From assembly GCF_000815065.1 (NCBI RefSeq), contig NZ_CP007585.1:124001-188000 (forward strand): DNA of 64,000 nucleotides. The letters are read 5' to 3'. This DNA is from Mesomycoplasma flocculare ATCC 27399 (GTDB lineage Bacteria; Bacillota_I; Bacilli_A; Mycoplasmatales; Metamycoplasmataceae). The position numbers and the translations under genes were made by a program. The stretch's first letter is position 1; each line of letters begins with the position of its first letter. Below the pieces are notes generated by a model, which was not told the DNA's origin, searched no databases, and saw only the letters and a program-made list of their open reading frames with translations. Of the stretch, positions 53,331-64,000 are shown piece after piece.

Positions 53331-53397
53331 GGTTTCGACTTAGTAACTTTTATCACCAAGGACATAAAATTAAATCACAAAATTGGAGATTTTATAA

Positions 53398-56016
53398 ATG
53401 GCAGTTCATTCTTACCGCTTTTTAGTTGCATCTGAAGATGTTTATTTTCAAAATACCCCGCAACAAACAATTAGTTTTAGCGACCCAGAATCGATTAGGA
53501 TTCTTCGAGAAATTTACCATACAAGTTCACGAACAACACTAACTAACAAAGAGCTTTTAATTGTTTATCGTAAAGCAAAAGAAAACAAACACGAAACTAA
53601 TGTTTATACCATCAATAGCGAAGACACTGAAGAAGATGAAAATAATGATTCAGAAAAAAGCAAACTTGAAGCACAAAAGACAGCTAAAAACCAAGACAAA
53701 AAACCTGGTGTAATCGAGAATAATTTTTTACCAAAAGTTTATGACCTTGATGAGCTTTCAAAATATGGATCTTTAGTTAAAATCCAAAGCTATCGGGCAA
53801 AAACCCGCGCAGATAAAAGTGATTGGCAAACGGTAATATTAGATTTTACTGTCAGTGAAAAAGTTCAGTTAGTTGAATTAGTTAACGATCCACAAAATAC
53901 AAAAGTTGACCAAATTGTTATTAGGGCAACAAGAGAAATTGTAAAAAATCGCGAAATTCATCTGGCTTTAGTTAATGATTTGCTTGATCTTGCTCGAAAA
54001 ACAAAAAATTTTAAAATTCCTACTGAATTACTTTTAATCGTTGATAAATTTGATCCTAGCTCAGAAAATGGCATAAACGATTATATAAAAGGAGTAACAA
54101 ATACTTTATCTTGCTCTGTTAGTTTAAATTATGCGCAAAAATACCAACTTTTTTCGTATAATTCTTATGCTGCAAAAATAAAAAGACTCTATGAACACGT
54201 TCATGCTTTTGCCGAACAAATTCGCCTCGAAGATGAGATTAACATCATTTTAAAATCAAATTTAGACCGTCAACAAACTGAGTTTATCCTTAAAGAAAAA
54301 ATTAGGGCAATTCGTAAAAAACTTGGCGAAGACTCACGTTATGAAGACGAAATTGAAGAACTTTTGCATTCTGATGTTGGTAAAATAATTTTTCCTAAGG
54401 AAGTTGCAAAAACAATCAAGCGTGAAGCTAACAAATTAAAGTCGATGATGGCAACTTCTCCTGAGTCAAATATTACCAAAAATTACCTTGATTTATTAGT
54501 TGCTTTGCCATGAAGACGTGTAAGAAAAGATGTTCTTGATATTAAAAATGTGCGCGAAAAACTTGAAGAAGCCCATTATGGCCTTGACGAGATTAAAAAG
54601 CGAATTATCGAATATCTAGCCGCCTTAATTCATCGCCGTTCCCAATTTGAAAAGGAGTCTCATCTTGAAAAAGTTGGTAGCGATTATGTTGATTCTAACT
54701 TATTTTTAAGTGTAAAAGAGTTAAAAAACAAAAAAAATTCAATTCCAATTCTTACTTTAGTAGGCCCACCAGGAACCGGAAAAACTTCAATTGCAATGGC
54801 AATTGCTGAAGCAATTGGTAAAGAATTTGTAAAAATTTCGCTCGGCGGTATTCGCGATGAAGCAGAGATTCGCGGTCATCGCCGCACTTACGTAGGCGCA
54901 CTTCCAGGAAAAATTATTCAAGCACTTAAAAAAGCCGGAGTTTCAAACCCGCTAATTTTACTAGATGAAATCGATAAAATGGGTTCTGATTTTAAAGGCG
55001 ATCCTGCAGCGGCGATGCTTGAAGTGCTTGATCCTGAACAAAACCGTTTTTTTCAGGATCATTACCTTGAACTTGAATATGATTTATCACAAGTATTATT
55101 TGTTGCGACCGCAAACGAAATTCATGATATTCCTGAGCCTTTACTTGATCGGGTTGAAACAATCGAGTTATCTTCTTATACATTTTTAGAAAAATTACAA
55201 ATAGCCAAATCGCACTTAATTCCGGCGGTTTTAAAAGAAAATGCCCTTGAAAGTCAGTATTTTCCAATTGATGATGCTACAATAGACTTTTTAATCCGTT
55301 ATTATACTCGCGAAGCTGGAGTTCGCGGACTAAAACGGGTATTGGATAAAATCGCGCGCAAAATAATTGTGAAACTGCTCGAAAAAACACTAAATGATGA
55401 TTTTAGAATTGATACAAAATTCGTGCGCGAACTTTTAGGAATTGAAAAATTTGATCCTGATTCTGTTGATTCTAGCCCACAAATTGGAACTGTGAATGGT
55501 CTAGGATACTCACCTCTTGGGGGGTCAACACTCCAAATCGAAGTTAGCACAATCCCCGGGCGTGGGGATATTAAACTAACAGGCTCATTAAAAGATGTGA
55601 TGCAAGAATCAGCAAGAATTGCACTTTCTTATGTTCAGTCAAAAGCAAAAGATTTTAACATTGCATTTGATTTTGAAAACAATTTAATTCACATCCATGT
55701 TCCAGAAGGGGCAATTCCAAAAGATGGACCTTCGGCAGGAATAACTTTTACAACCGCAATTATTTCTGCTTTGTCACAAAAACCAGTCTCGCATGATATT
55801 GCAATGACAGGGGAAATCACTTTACGAGGAAAAATTCTAGCAATTGGCGGTCTTAAAGAAAAATCACTTGGTGCTTATAAAAGCGGAATAAAAAAAATTT
55901 TTATTCCAAAAGCAAACGAGAAAAATTTGGTTGATATCCCCGAGGAAGTCAAAAAAGCGATTAATTTTATTCCGGTTGAGACTTATCAACAAATTTATGA
56001 TTTTATTTTTAAATAG
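53398..56016 (+). CDS. lon: ATP-dependent protease Lon
   Basis: 872 residues. Degrades misfolded and regulatory proteins in the cytoplasm. N-terminal LAN domain, which carries a Glu/Lys-rich insertion at about residues 75-115 ([17 protein letters not shown]). AAA+ module with Walker [10 protein letters not shown], Walker [11 protein letters not shown], sensor [17 protein letters not shown]. Protease domain with [14 protein letters not shown] (catalytic Ser) and the Lys in [14 protein letters not shown] single TGA (54511) is Trp. In many mycoplasmas lon is HrcA/CIRCE-controlled, but no CIRCE is seen here. Monocistronic. Confidence 0.97.
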
Positions 56017-56301
56017 TTTTTTATTTTTAAAAATAAAATCAGTTTAAACGTAGTTTTTAAGTAAAATTAGCAAATTAATTTTTCGTTATTAATAAATTCT
56101 TAAATTAATTTTTCAAATTTTTGGTATAATTATATTGAAAATTATTTTAAGAATTATTTTTTGAAAATGTTTAATTTTTCGATTAAAACTTGCAAAAAAA
56201 GGATAGGAAATAGTTGGAAGGCTATTCAGCGGTGGTTTTTTAGTAAAGTTTTATTAAAATATACAATATAGCAATAGAAATTATAAGCGAAAGGAAAAAA
56301 T
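56017..56301 (+). promoter_or_regulatory. tuf promoter and long leader
   Basis: TGG-TATAAT at 56122-56130 gives a start near 56137 and a leader of about 165 bases before tuf. The leader has a locally GC-richer stretch (about 56200-56240, AATAGTTGGAAGGCTATT with a small stem AATAG/CTATT) and ends in AAAGGA. No lon terminator with a U tract is obvious apart from AAAAATAAAA-rich sequence. Confidence 0.5.
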
Positions 56302-57510
56302 ATGGCAGTTGTTAAAACGACAGGAAAAAAAGATTTCGATCGTTCAAAAGAGCATATTAATATAGGGACAATTGGTCATGTTGATCATGGAAAAACAACG
56401 TTAACTGCGGCAATTTCAACCGTTTTGGCAAAAAAAGGGCTTGCAGAAGCCAAGGATTATGCCTCAATTGATGCAGCTCCTGAAGAAAAAGCGCGAGGAA
56501 TTACAATTAATACCGCCCATATTGAATATAGCACCGACAAACGTCATTATGCTCACGTTGATTGCCCAGGTCATGCCGATTATATCAAAAATATGATTAC
56601 CGGGGCTGCACAAATGGATGGAGCAATTTTAGTAGTTGCCGCAACTGATGGGCCAATGCCACAAACTCGCGAGCATATCCTACTTTCAAAACAGGTAGGA
56701 GTGCCAAAAATGGTTGTTTTCCTTAACAAAATTGACTTACTCGAAGGTGAGGACGAAATGGTTGATCTTGTTGAAGTTGAAATCAGAGAATTGCTTTCTT
56801 CATACGATTTTGACGGTGATAATACGCCAATTATCCGTGGTTCTGCTCGTGGTGCTTTAGAAGGGAAACCTGAATGAGAAGCTAAAGTTTTAGAACTAAT
56901 GGATGCTGTTGATTCTTATATTGACTCGCCTGTACGTGAAATGGACAAACCTTTTTTAATGGCTGTCGAAGATGTTTTTACAATCACAGGGCGGGGTACA
57001 GTTGCAACAGGAAAAGTTGAAAGAGGTCAAGTTAAACTAAATGAAGAAGTTGAAATTGTTGGTTATCGCCAAGAACCGAAAAAAACTGTTATAACCGGAA
57101 TAGAGATGTTTAACAAAAACCTCCAAAGCGCAATGGCAGGAGATAATGCGGGAGTGCTTCTTCGTGGAGTCGATCGAAAAGATATTGAACGCGGGCAAGT
57201 AATTGCAAAGCCAAAAACAATCATCCCTCACACTAAATTCAAGGCAGCAATTTATGCGCTCAAAAAAGAAGAAGGCGGAAGACATACACCTTTTTTCAAA
57301 AACTACAAACCACAATTTTATTTCCGTACTACTGACGTAACTGGCGGAATTGAATTCGAACCAGGGCGTGAAATGGTAATCCCAGGGGATAATGTCGATC
57401 TTACAGTTGAACTTATAGCTCCAATTGCCGTTGAACAAGGAACCAAATTCTCAATTCGTGAAGGCGGAAGAACTGTTGGTGCTGGAACGGTTACTGAAAT
57501 TATTAAATAA
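56302..57510 (+). CDS. tuf: Elongation factor Tu
   Basis: 402 residues. Delivers aminoacyl-tRNA to the ribosome; in this group also found on the surface, where it can bind host matrix. G motifs: GHVDHGKTT (G1), RGITINTAH (G2), DCPGHADY (G3), NKID (G4), GSARGAL (G5). Domains 2 and 3 follow ([35 protein letters not shown]). One TGA (56875) is Trp. ATG after AAAGGA. Followed by a strong terminator. Confidence 0.98.
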
Positions 57511-57551
57511 TTTTTTTATTAGTTTAAATTTAATTTCTAAAACAAAAAATC

Positions 57552-57594
57552 AAAAAATCTTCAGTTTTTGCTGAGATTTTTTTTTTTTTTTTTT
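57552..57594 (+). terminator. Terminator of tuf
   Basis: Stem AAAAAATCTTCAG / CTGAGATTTTTT (one G-U) with a six-base loop and a run of 18 T. The T tract continues well beyond the stem, making it another long homopolymer. Confidence 0.88.
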
Positions 57595-57628
57595 CAAAAA
57601 AATCTATAAAGTAGTTTGCTTTTCTAAA

Positions 57629-60600
57629 TTATTTTTTAGGATTAGGATCCTGGAAATTAGTGGGATAAGTTCCTTGTCTGATTTGCTCAAGAATTTGGTC
57701 ACGTAATTTTTCCTGCCCAGTTTGATTTTTGAATCTGTTTTGTTCTTCATTATAATAAATCATTGTTAACATATCATTTAATTTTACGTCTTTATTAGTA
57801 TATCAAGTGTTTGAAAACCAGCCTTTTTCCTTGACAGGTTCTCCTTTTAATTCATCGATAAATTTAGTATAATTATCCGTTTTTGCTCCGTTATGATTCC
57901 CATTTTTTGCATTTTTTAAATGTTTTAGAATAACTTCTGAAGCAGTAGAAGAGCTAAACAAACCTCCATAAAATGCGCTAGAGCGCAACCAGCTATTTTT
58001 CACCCGTGATTCATAGGCATAAAAAAGCAAAATTAATAAAAAACGGTATAAAACTCGGCCTTTTGCTGTATCTTTGAAATTGTGTTTATTAATATCGTCG
58101 GAATAAATTTTGTAAAATAATTTCGAAATAGCCTCAAGTTGCAAATCCTTTTGCCCTGAGTTGAAAAGATCAGAAAAAGAAATTCCAGTATATTTAATAT
58201 GGTTTAGTTCTTTTAAAATCGGCGATTGTTCTGCTTCTTTTTTTTTATCTCATTTTGGCGAGGCAAGAAAAATAAGGTCAAAAAAATCAACAAAAGATTC
58301 AACAGAAATTTTTTGATTTTCTGGTGAAATTATTGTCAATTTACTATCATCAATTTTTACCTCAGTTACCTCAGTTTCATGCTTGCTAATTTGTGTCGGT
58401 TTTGATAGTATTTTTTCCTCTAAATTTATAACCAAATCTAAATTTATCATTTTAGATAAATCAAACTTAGCGAAAAACGAGTCAAAAAAACTTTCATTTG
58501 CATTGGAATTATAAGATTTAATACTCAAAATTACTTGATTTAAAGTTTCATCAATTAATTTATTTTTAAGCCCCATCCCAACAAATTCCTTCAAGAATTT
58601 TTTTATTATTTGTCTAGGCTCTTTAATTTTAAATGATTTTAGATCGAAATTAGCACTATCTTCTAAATTTAAACTCAAATATGAGCTAATTTCATCAACC
58701 ATAAGATTACTAAATTCTCCATTTCTTAACAGAAAATCTACTAAATACCATAAATATGATTTGAGAAAAGTGGAATTATCTTGAGTTTCATTGTTTTTTA
58801 CTTCGGGTTTAGAATTGGAAGATTTGCTCTGCTCTTCTTTTAAAAAAATTGATAAAAGAGTAGGAAAATCTTTAACATTTTTAAATTTTTCAGTGTTTTT
58901 GTTAATAAAATCAAGGATTCGAAAAATTAAAATCTTATTTGCATTATTTGGTAAAAATTTTTCTAGACTATTTTTAAGCGCTAAATTAATTCTTTTTTTT
59001 TCTTGCTGACTTAATTTTTTAAACACTTTAAAATGACTAAAATCGTCAAATTTTCAAATTAGAATTTTTTTAGCAAAAAAATCAGATTTGAAAATCTTAA
59101 CTAATGTATCTCAAAATAAATTCTTCTCAGATTGATGAATTTTATTATAAACAGTGCCAATTTGTTTAATAAATTCAATAATAAATTCTTGGCTGCCAAG
59201 CTCTTTTTCTAAAAGAATGTTAAAATTCTCAAAAGAAAATTCGCGATTAGTAAGTTTGCTAATAATTGTAACTAATTTTGATAGCAAAGCATTGTCTTTT
59301 GAATAAATAGCAGTTTTTAAAGTGTTTTTTTCTGTTTGGGGACTAGAATTTTCGCTATTTACAGATGAGCTACCAGTAAATAAATTCGTTTTAGCATCTG
59401 ATTTATCCTTAAATTGATCGACGTCAGAATTTCTTTCAGGTAAAAAATCTTTAAAATTAGGCTCAACATTATAATAATTATTAAGATTATCTTGAATTAT
59501 TTCTTTGAGTAATTTAAAAAACGGAGAAATTTCGGTTGTTTGAAACTGTACATTAAAAATTTCGCTAACTAAAGTAGCAAAATTCCCCTTTAAATTAGGC
59601 ACATTTTCTAATTTTACTAGAAATTCACCAATAATTTTTGTAAAATACTGTTTTTCAAATAACGTTTTAATTAGCGAGAAATTATTTAATGGTTTGTTAA
59701 TTTCGGCTTTAGCTACTAATTTAAAATAAGAATTAAATAATTCAAGAAGTGAAGGTGATTTTAAAAATGCATCAAATATTCTCAAAATACTATCAAGGTA
59801 ATTTTTAGGAATATTTTGCAAACCCTCACGAATTTGCTCAGAAATTGCGTCTGTTTTTGCAATTTCGAAAAATAAGTTTGAAATTTGGTTTTGACTAATT
59901 TTATTCTCGACATTAATTACATTTTCTACATTTTCTACATTTTTATAATAATTATTAGCAATATCAACGCTAAAACTATCAAGCAATATTTCAAAAATGG
60001 ACTTTCCAAAAGGTAAATCATCAGTAAGATAATCAAAAATTATTCTAATTAAAGCTTGAATTACTAAAGGAGATTCGATTTTTTTTATTTTGCTTTGATT
60101 GGTTAGTGTTGCTTTTTTTCACTGAGCTAAAATATCACGAATTAAATCTTGAATTGTATGAATTGCATTTTCGGAAATGTTAAGTTTAGAAGCTTTTAAA
60201 ATGCTTTTTAAAAAATTTGAAAGCGCGTTTCAAGTGGTTGATTCATTAAGAAAAAGACTAAATACTTTTTCAATTAATTCGCTGTTTTTATTAATAAAAT
60301 TGGAAATAAAACCTGTAAAATCCGATGCTTTTAGAAAATCTTCATTGCTAAAAATATAATTTACAAATTTTTCCAGCAATTCTTCTATTTGGTTTGAAGT
60401 AAAAAAGTTGAATAGAAGTTCCAAAAGTGTATTTTTTACATTTTCTTGACCAAAAATTGAGTTATTTCTTAATTTTGTAATAATTTGCTTTTGTAAGAAT
60501 GTTTGGCTAAACAGATCTTTAAAAAATAAAACTAAATTTTGGATGCCAACTTTGCTTTTTAGATCGAGTTTTGCCAAATTTTTTAAAAGTCGAAATATTA

Positions 60601-63586
60601 TATCAGATTTCAAGAAATTTTTTAGAAAAAAGTTCGAAAAATTACCTAGAGTTAAATTGGCGTCTAGATTTTCAATTTTTGATTTGTAAAGTTGTATTTT
60701 ATCTTCATTTTCGTATTTTTCTAATTTTTCTAAGTTATCTTTTAATTCGTTATATTCGCGGAAATTGCTGTTTGTAAAATTTTTAAAACTTTCAAGGGCT
60801 GTTTGTACAAATTCAAAAATTAAGTTCTCATTTTTGTTATTTTTATCTAATTTTAATTGTTGGTATTTTTTGCTAAAATCTTCAAAAATCACTTGAAGAA
60901 TTTCTGAAAAGGTTTGTACTGATTTTTGACTAAAACCTTCAGAGCGAAGCGATTTGCTAATTAAATCAAATAAATTTGAGAAAAACTTATTATTGCTAAT
61001 AGTTTTTGCAATATAATCGTATATATTTTCTTCAAGTTTTGGCAAATTATTTGCAAGAAACTGAAAACCAAAACGGTTAAGATTATCGATTTTTTGGTAT
61101 GAAAACTTGTTTACCACAAAATCATTTATCGCCTCGCTTACAATGTTGTTAAGAACTTTAAAAGAATTAGCGCTTAAAAAGTCTTTAATTGAGTTAAAAA
61201 AAATCGAAAAATTATTATAATTTGGTGTGTTTTGGTCGATAAAATCTGTTAGTTCAAATCTTGTAATTATTTGGTAAAATTTGTTAATAACTTTTTTAAG
61301 TACAGTAATCTGATTGTTAGAAAGCTCAAAAGTTAAAAGTTCATGGAACAAATTAAGTAAATTTTGTGGTTTTTTAAAAAAAGTTGAATAAGATGTTTGG
61401 ATTTGATTGGTAAAAAATTTAGAAATCTTATCATCATTATTGCGAAAATTACGGTTTTTTATAGAGTCTAAAAAACTTTTTGCAACTTGCTTATTTAAAG
61501 TATTTCATGTTTTTGTTCGGATAAGCATATCAGACACCGACAACAAAAGACTAATTAAAGAATTTTTATCCACCTCTGATAAATTAAAATTGTAATTTGA
61601 ATTAAGGGTTTTTACTAAAATGCGTACAGATTCACGATGTTTTAAACTTTCAGAGATAAAATCACACGAAAATTTTTGGATATTTTCGTAATTTTGAGAA
61701 TTAGCAAGGAAAATTTTCAAAATATCGTAAAAGTTATTAACATTTATATATTTTTTTGATTCAAGGACAAAATCATTTATTATATATGAGAATAATTTTC
61801 TAGTTGATTCAAAACTAAAAACTACCTTTAAATCATCTTTATATTCAGGCGCGATTTCAATAATGGTATTAATTAAAAAATCCTGAATTGCACTTTGTCC
61901 AAAAACAGATACAAAAAGTAATTCTTTAATTTTCGCGGCATTCTGGCTTGTAAAATCAGAATTTAAGACATCCTTAAGAAGATTAATTATTTTTTTTTCG
62001 CTAAAATTGTTAAAAAGTGAATCTACAAGTCCTGAAATTGTTGCTTTTTCAAAATTTTGGTTAGTTATAACATTGTTTATGTAATTTTGTAAGCGAGTAA
62101 TAATTTCAGAAAAAAAATCACTTTGCAAAATTTTATGAAAAACAGTTGAAAATGATTGATTATTTTTTGCATTTTTAAGCAAAAAATCACTTAACATTTC
62201 TCGTAATTTTTCATTAATTTGAGTATTAGAACGCAAAAATTTTTCTAAAAAAGTCCCAAAGCCAATTTCATACCAGGTTCTTAAAAGAATTATAAGTTTT
62301 GAATCCTTGATTTTTGTAATTTCATCAGAACTAATTTTTTCAATTGTAGACTGCTCCGCAATAAATTTATCAACTGAGTTATCGGTACTAAGAGCATTAA
62401 AAATTTTTAAATTAGACCCAAGATTTAAAATTTGTCTGTAGGCGTTAAGATCTTTTTCTAAATATTCCTGATTTCAGTTAAGTTTTTTGACAAATTCATT
62501 TTTGAAGTTAAGATTTTGTTTAAATGCAAGCTTAAAGAGCAAATCTTGCGCCATTTTTTTATATCCTTTTGTCGAAGGATGAATATCAAATTCATTTTTA
62601 CTAAATTTGTTTGATTTATCTTTTCAGCTTTTTTCATTATAAAGATCTACAAAATTAACTCTTTGTTTTCTTGCAACGTGTTTAATTGTTTCATTTAATT
62701 GTTTTAACACCAAAGTTGTATAATTTTTAGGAAGCCCAAGTTCATTTACTAATAAATGGTCAAAAAATTTCATTGTGTGCGAAAATAAAATGTTATAACC
62801 AACTAAAACGATTTGCAAATTAGGGTTAATTTTTTTAATTTTCTGAATAAAAATATTTAAGTTTTTATTTATTTTTTCAATAGCTAAATTAGTGTTTTGT
62901 ATAAACTCAAAGGCCGCTTGAGATTTTGTCGCAATTTTTTGACTAGGTTTTGTGATTATACGAAAATCAATTGATTCTAGCAGATCATTTGCACCAAGAG
63001 ATAGTGTTAAAAGATTAGCGTTTTTAATTTTTTCTTGTAGTTTTTGGTAATTTTTAGCAGAAAAATTACCAAAAACATTACGGATTTGCTCCCCATAAGG
63101 AGATTTTGTTAACTTATCAAGTTCGTAATTAAAATTCAAATGTGTTTTATCAAAATTCTGATATTCTCTGTTTTCAGGTTCTAAAAGATAGAGTCAATCT
63201 GTGATTGTTGTTCAGGAAAGGGCAAGATTGTCAAATGATTTTATTGCATTTGGATTTATTTTTTGTACAAAATCAGCAAAAAAAGCAGCATAAGAAAGAC
63301 CTTTAACTTGCATTTTATTAATATTCCCGCGAAAATCAAAACTATAATCCCAATTAAAACCAGCAGTAATCGAATCTCCAAGCGCTAAATAATTAATTTC
63401 TTTTAAAATAGGATAATTTGTTTCGCTAGAATGGTTTATGCTGCTTTTTTTATCAATTAATTCATTTTTATCACGGTTTTTAAGGCTAATTAAAGTGATT
63501 CCGACTGTTGCGGCTGTTAAGGTGCTAAAGGATAAAAAAATTTTAAAAGCCTTTGAAAAGTCAGGTTTTGTAAATTGTTTTCTCAT
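57629..63586 (-). CDS. Giant SGNH/GDSL hydrolase-like surface protein (1,985 residues)
   Basis: A single open frame in code 4; I checked every gap between standard-code fragments and found only TGA (58250, 59111, 60230, 61505, 62624, 63212 among others). Basic N-terminus plus one membrane segment (about residues 12-34). Then a GDSL-type esterase/lipase domain: YLALGDSITAGFN (Ser72), SLGANDLLES (block III, Asn200), and DIHPSTKGYKKMA (Asp334/His336). The remaining 1,600 residues are almost entirely helical, rich in Phe, Leu, Asn and Lys, with recurring FGxxxxxxxL motifs (FGTFLEKFL, FGQSAIQDFL, FGQENVKNTL, FGKSIFEILL). The first part may cleave acyl esters or phospholipids at the host surface; the tail's role is unknown. 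No good ribosome site before the ATG. Confidence 0.85.
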
Positions 63587-64000
63587 ATTATTGTACCGTT
63601 TTATGCTTTTTTGTATGTATGTAAAATTTGTTGCACCTCCAAGTTAGATACAATTATACCTTTTTTTGCTTGGATTATTAGTTTTTTGCTTGCTGCTTTG
63701 CTTAGTCAAGACAAGATTATTACATATTCAATTTATTGCTTGATATTTGAAGTGATTTTTACTTTTGAAACTTGAGACCTTTCAAACGAACCAATTCAAG
63801 ATTATTAGCCTTTTTCAAATTAATTTTTATGATTATAACGCTAATAAACGCTAATAGAAATTAGCGTATTTATTTTTGCTAGGCAAAGCGAGGATTTTTG
63901 AAAAATAAAATAAAACTTATATAATTATTCATATTTTGATTAGCTAGATTTTAAAAACAAAAAATTAAAAAATACTATAAATTACGGTATTTTTTAATTT
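63587..64000. other. Intergenic region at the right edge
   Basis: No credible gene. On the minus strand TATAAT at 63658-63653 could drive the giant hydrolase (leader about 60 bases, containing GGAGGTG far upstream of the ATG). An inverted repeat AACGCTAATA/TTAGCGTATT lies near 63838-63870. A perfect terminator-like hairpin ends the window. Confidence 0.45.
63962..64000 (-). terminator. Terminator-like hairpin with the conserved loop
   Basis: Perfect 14-bp stem (63962-63975 with 63987-64000), loop reading CGTAATTTATA on the minus strand, as in the ktrB terminator. The orientation predicts that a minus-strand gene ends just beyond the right edge. Confidence 0.55.

Overview
Low-GC mollicute DNA in which TGA encodes tryptophan: nearly every long gene stays open only if TGA is read as Trp (for example gyrB, polC, tuf, lon). 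A P97/P102-type cilium-adhesin pair with NQGKKAEG repeats places the window in the Mycoplasma (Mesomycoplasma) hyopneumoniae / M. flocculare group of swine mycoplasmas. The sequence alone does not fix the species: the P97-type protein lacks the AAKPV/E (R1) array of P97 and carries R2-type arrays instead. All coordinates below use genetic code 4.

Layout. 1-5.6 kb (-): P102-like gene (cut by the left edge) downstream of a P97-like gene. 5.8-9.4 kb (-): gyrB, a 40-residue basic protein, pfkA, tRNA-Lys and tRNA-Leu. 9.6-15.4 kb (+): coiled-coil lipoprotein, amino-acid permease, apt, pdhA-pdhB; then tRNA-His (-). 16-20 kb (+): a 1,376-residue surface protein built of repeated beta-type units. 20.2-25 kb: an accessory block with two copies of a [multi-pass membrane protein + secreted protein] module flanking a trypsin-like lipoprotein; one gene has decayed in each copy. 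25.1-27.7 kb: divergent potassium-uptake genes ktrB and ktrA. 27.7-30.8 kb (-): C10/C39-like cysteine peptidase followed by an FtsX/MacB-like permease. 31.2-35.9 kb (+): spermidine/putrescine operon potABCD. 36-38.8 kb: leucine-rich-repeat lipoprotein (+), tsaB (-) and an exported protein (-). 38.9-48.2 kb (+): pyrH-frr-cdsA-polC, pgi, a small membrane protein, msrB. 48.3-50.8 kb (-): gyrA. 51.2-57.5 kb (+): deoC, upp, an ECF-type S component, lon, tuf. 57.6-63.6 kb (-): one 1,985-residue SGNH/GDSL hydrolase with a very long helical tail.

Metabolism and surface. The housekeeping genes fit a parasite living on glycolysis (pgi, pfkA, E1 of pyruvate dehydrogenase), base salvage (apt, upp, deoC) and imported polyamines, amino acids and potassium. 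The accessory genes are mostly surface or secreted: adhesins, lipoproteins, two protease-like proteins, a lipase/esterase-like giant and repeat proteins.

Regulation. Homopolymer and triplet tracts sit at sensitive places: T20 in the adhesin promoter, (TAA)20 just upstream of pfkA, T20 after the small basic gene. Several genes have a -10 box only 7-8 bases before the ATG and so look leaderless. Three gene ends share a terminator-like hairpin with the same loop.
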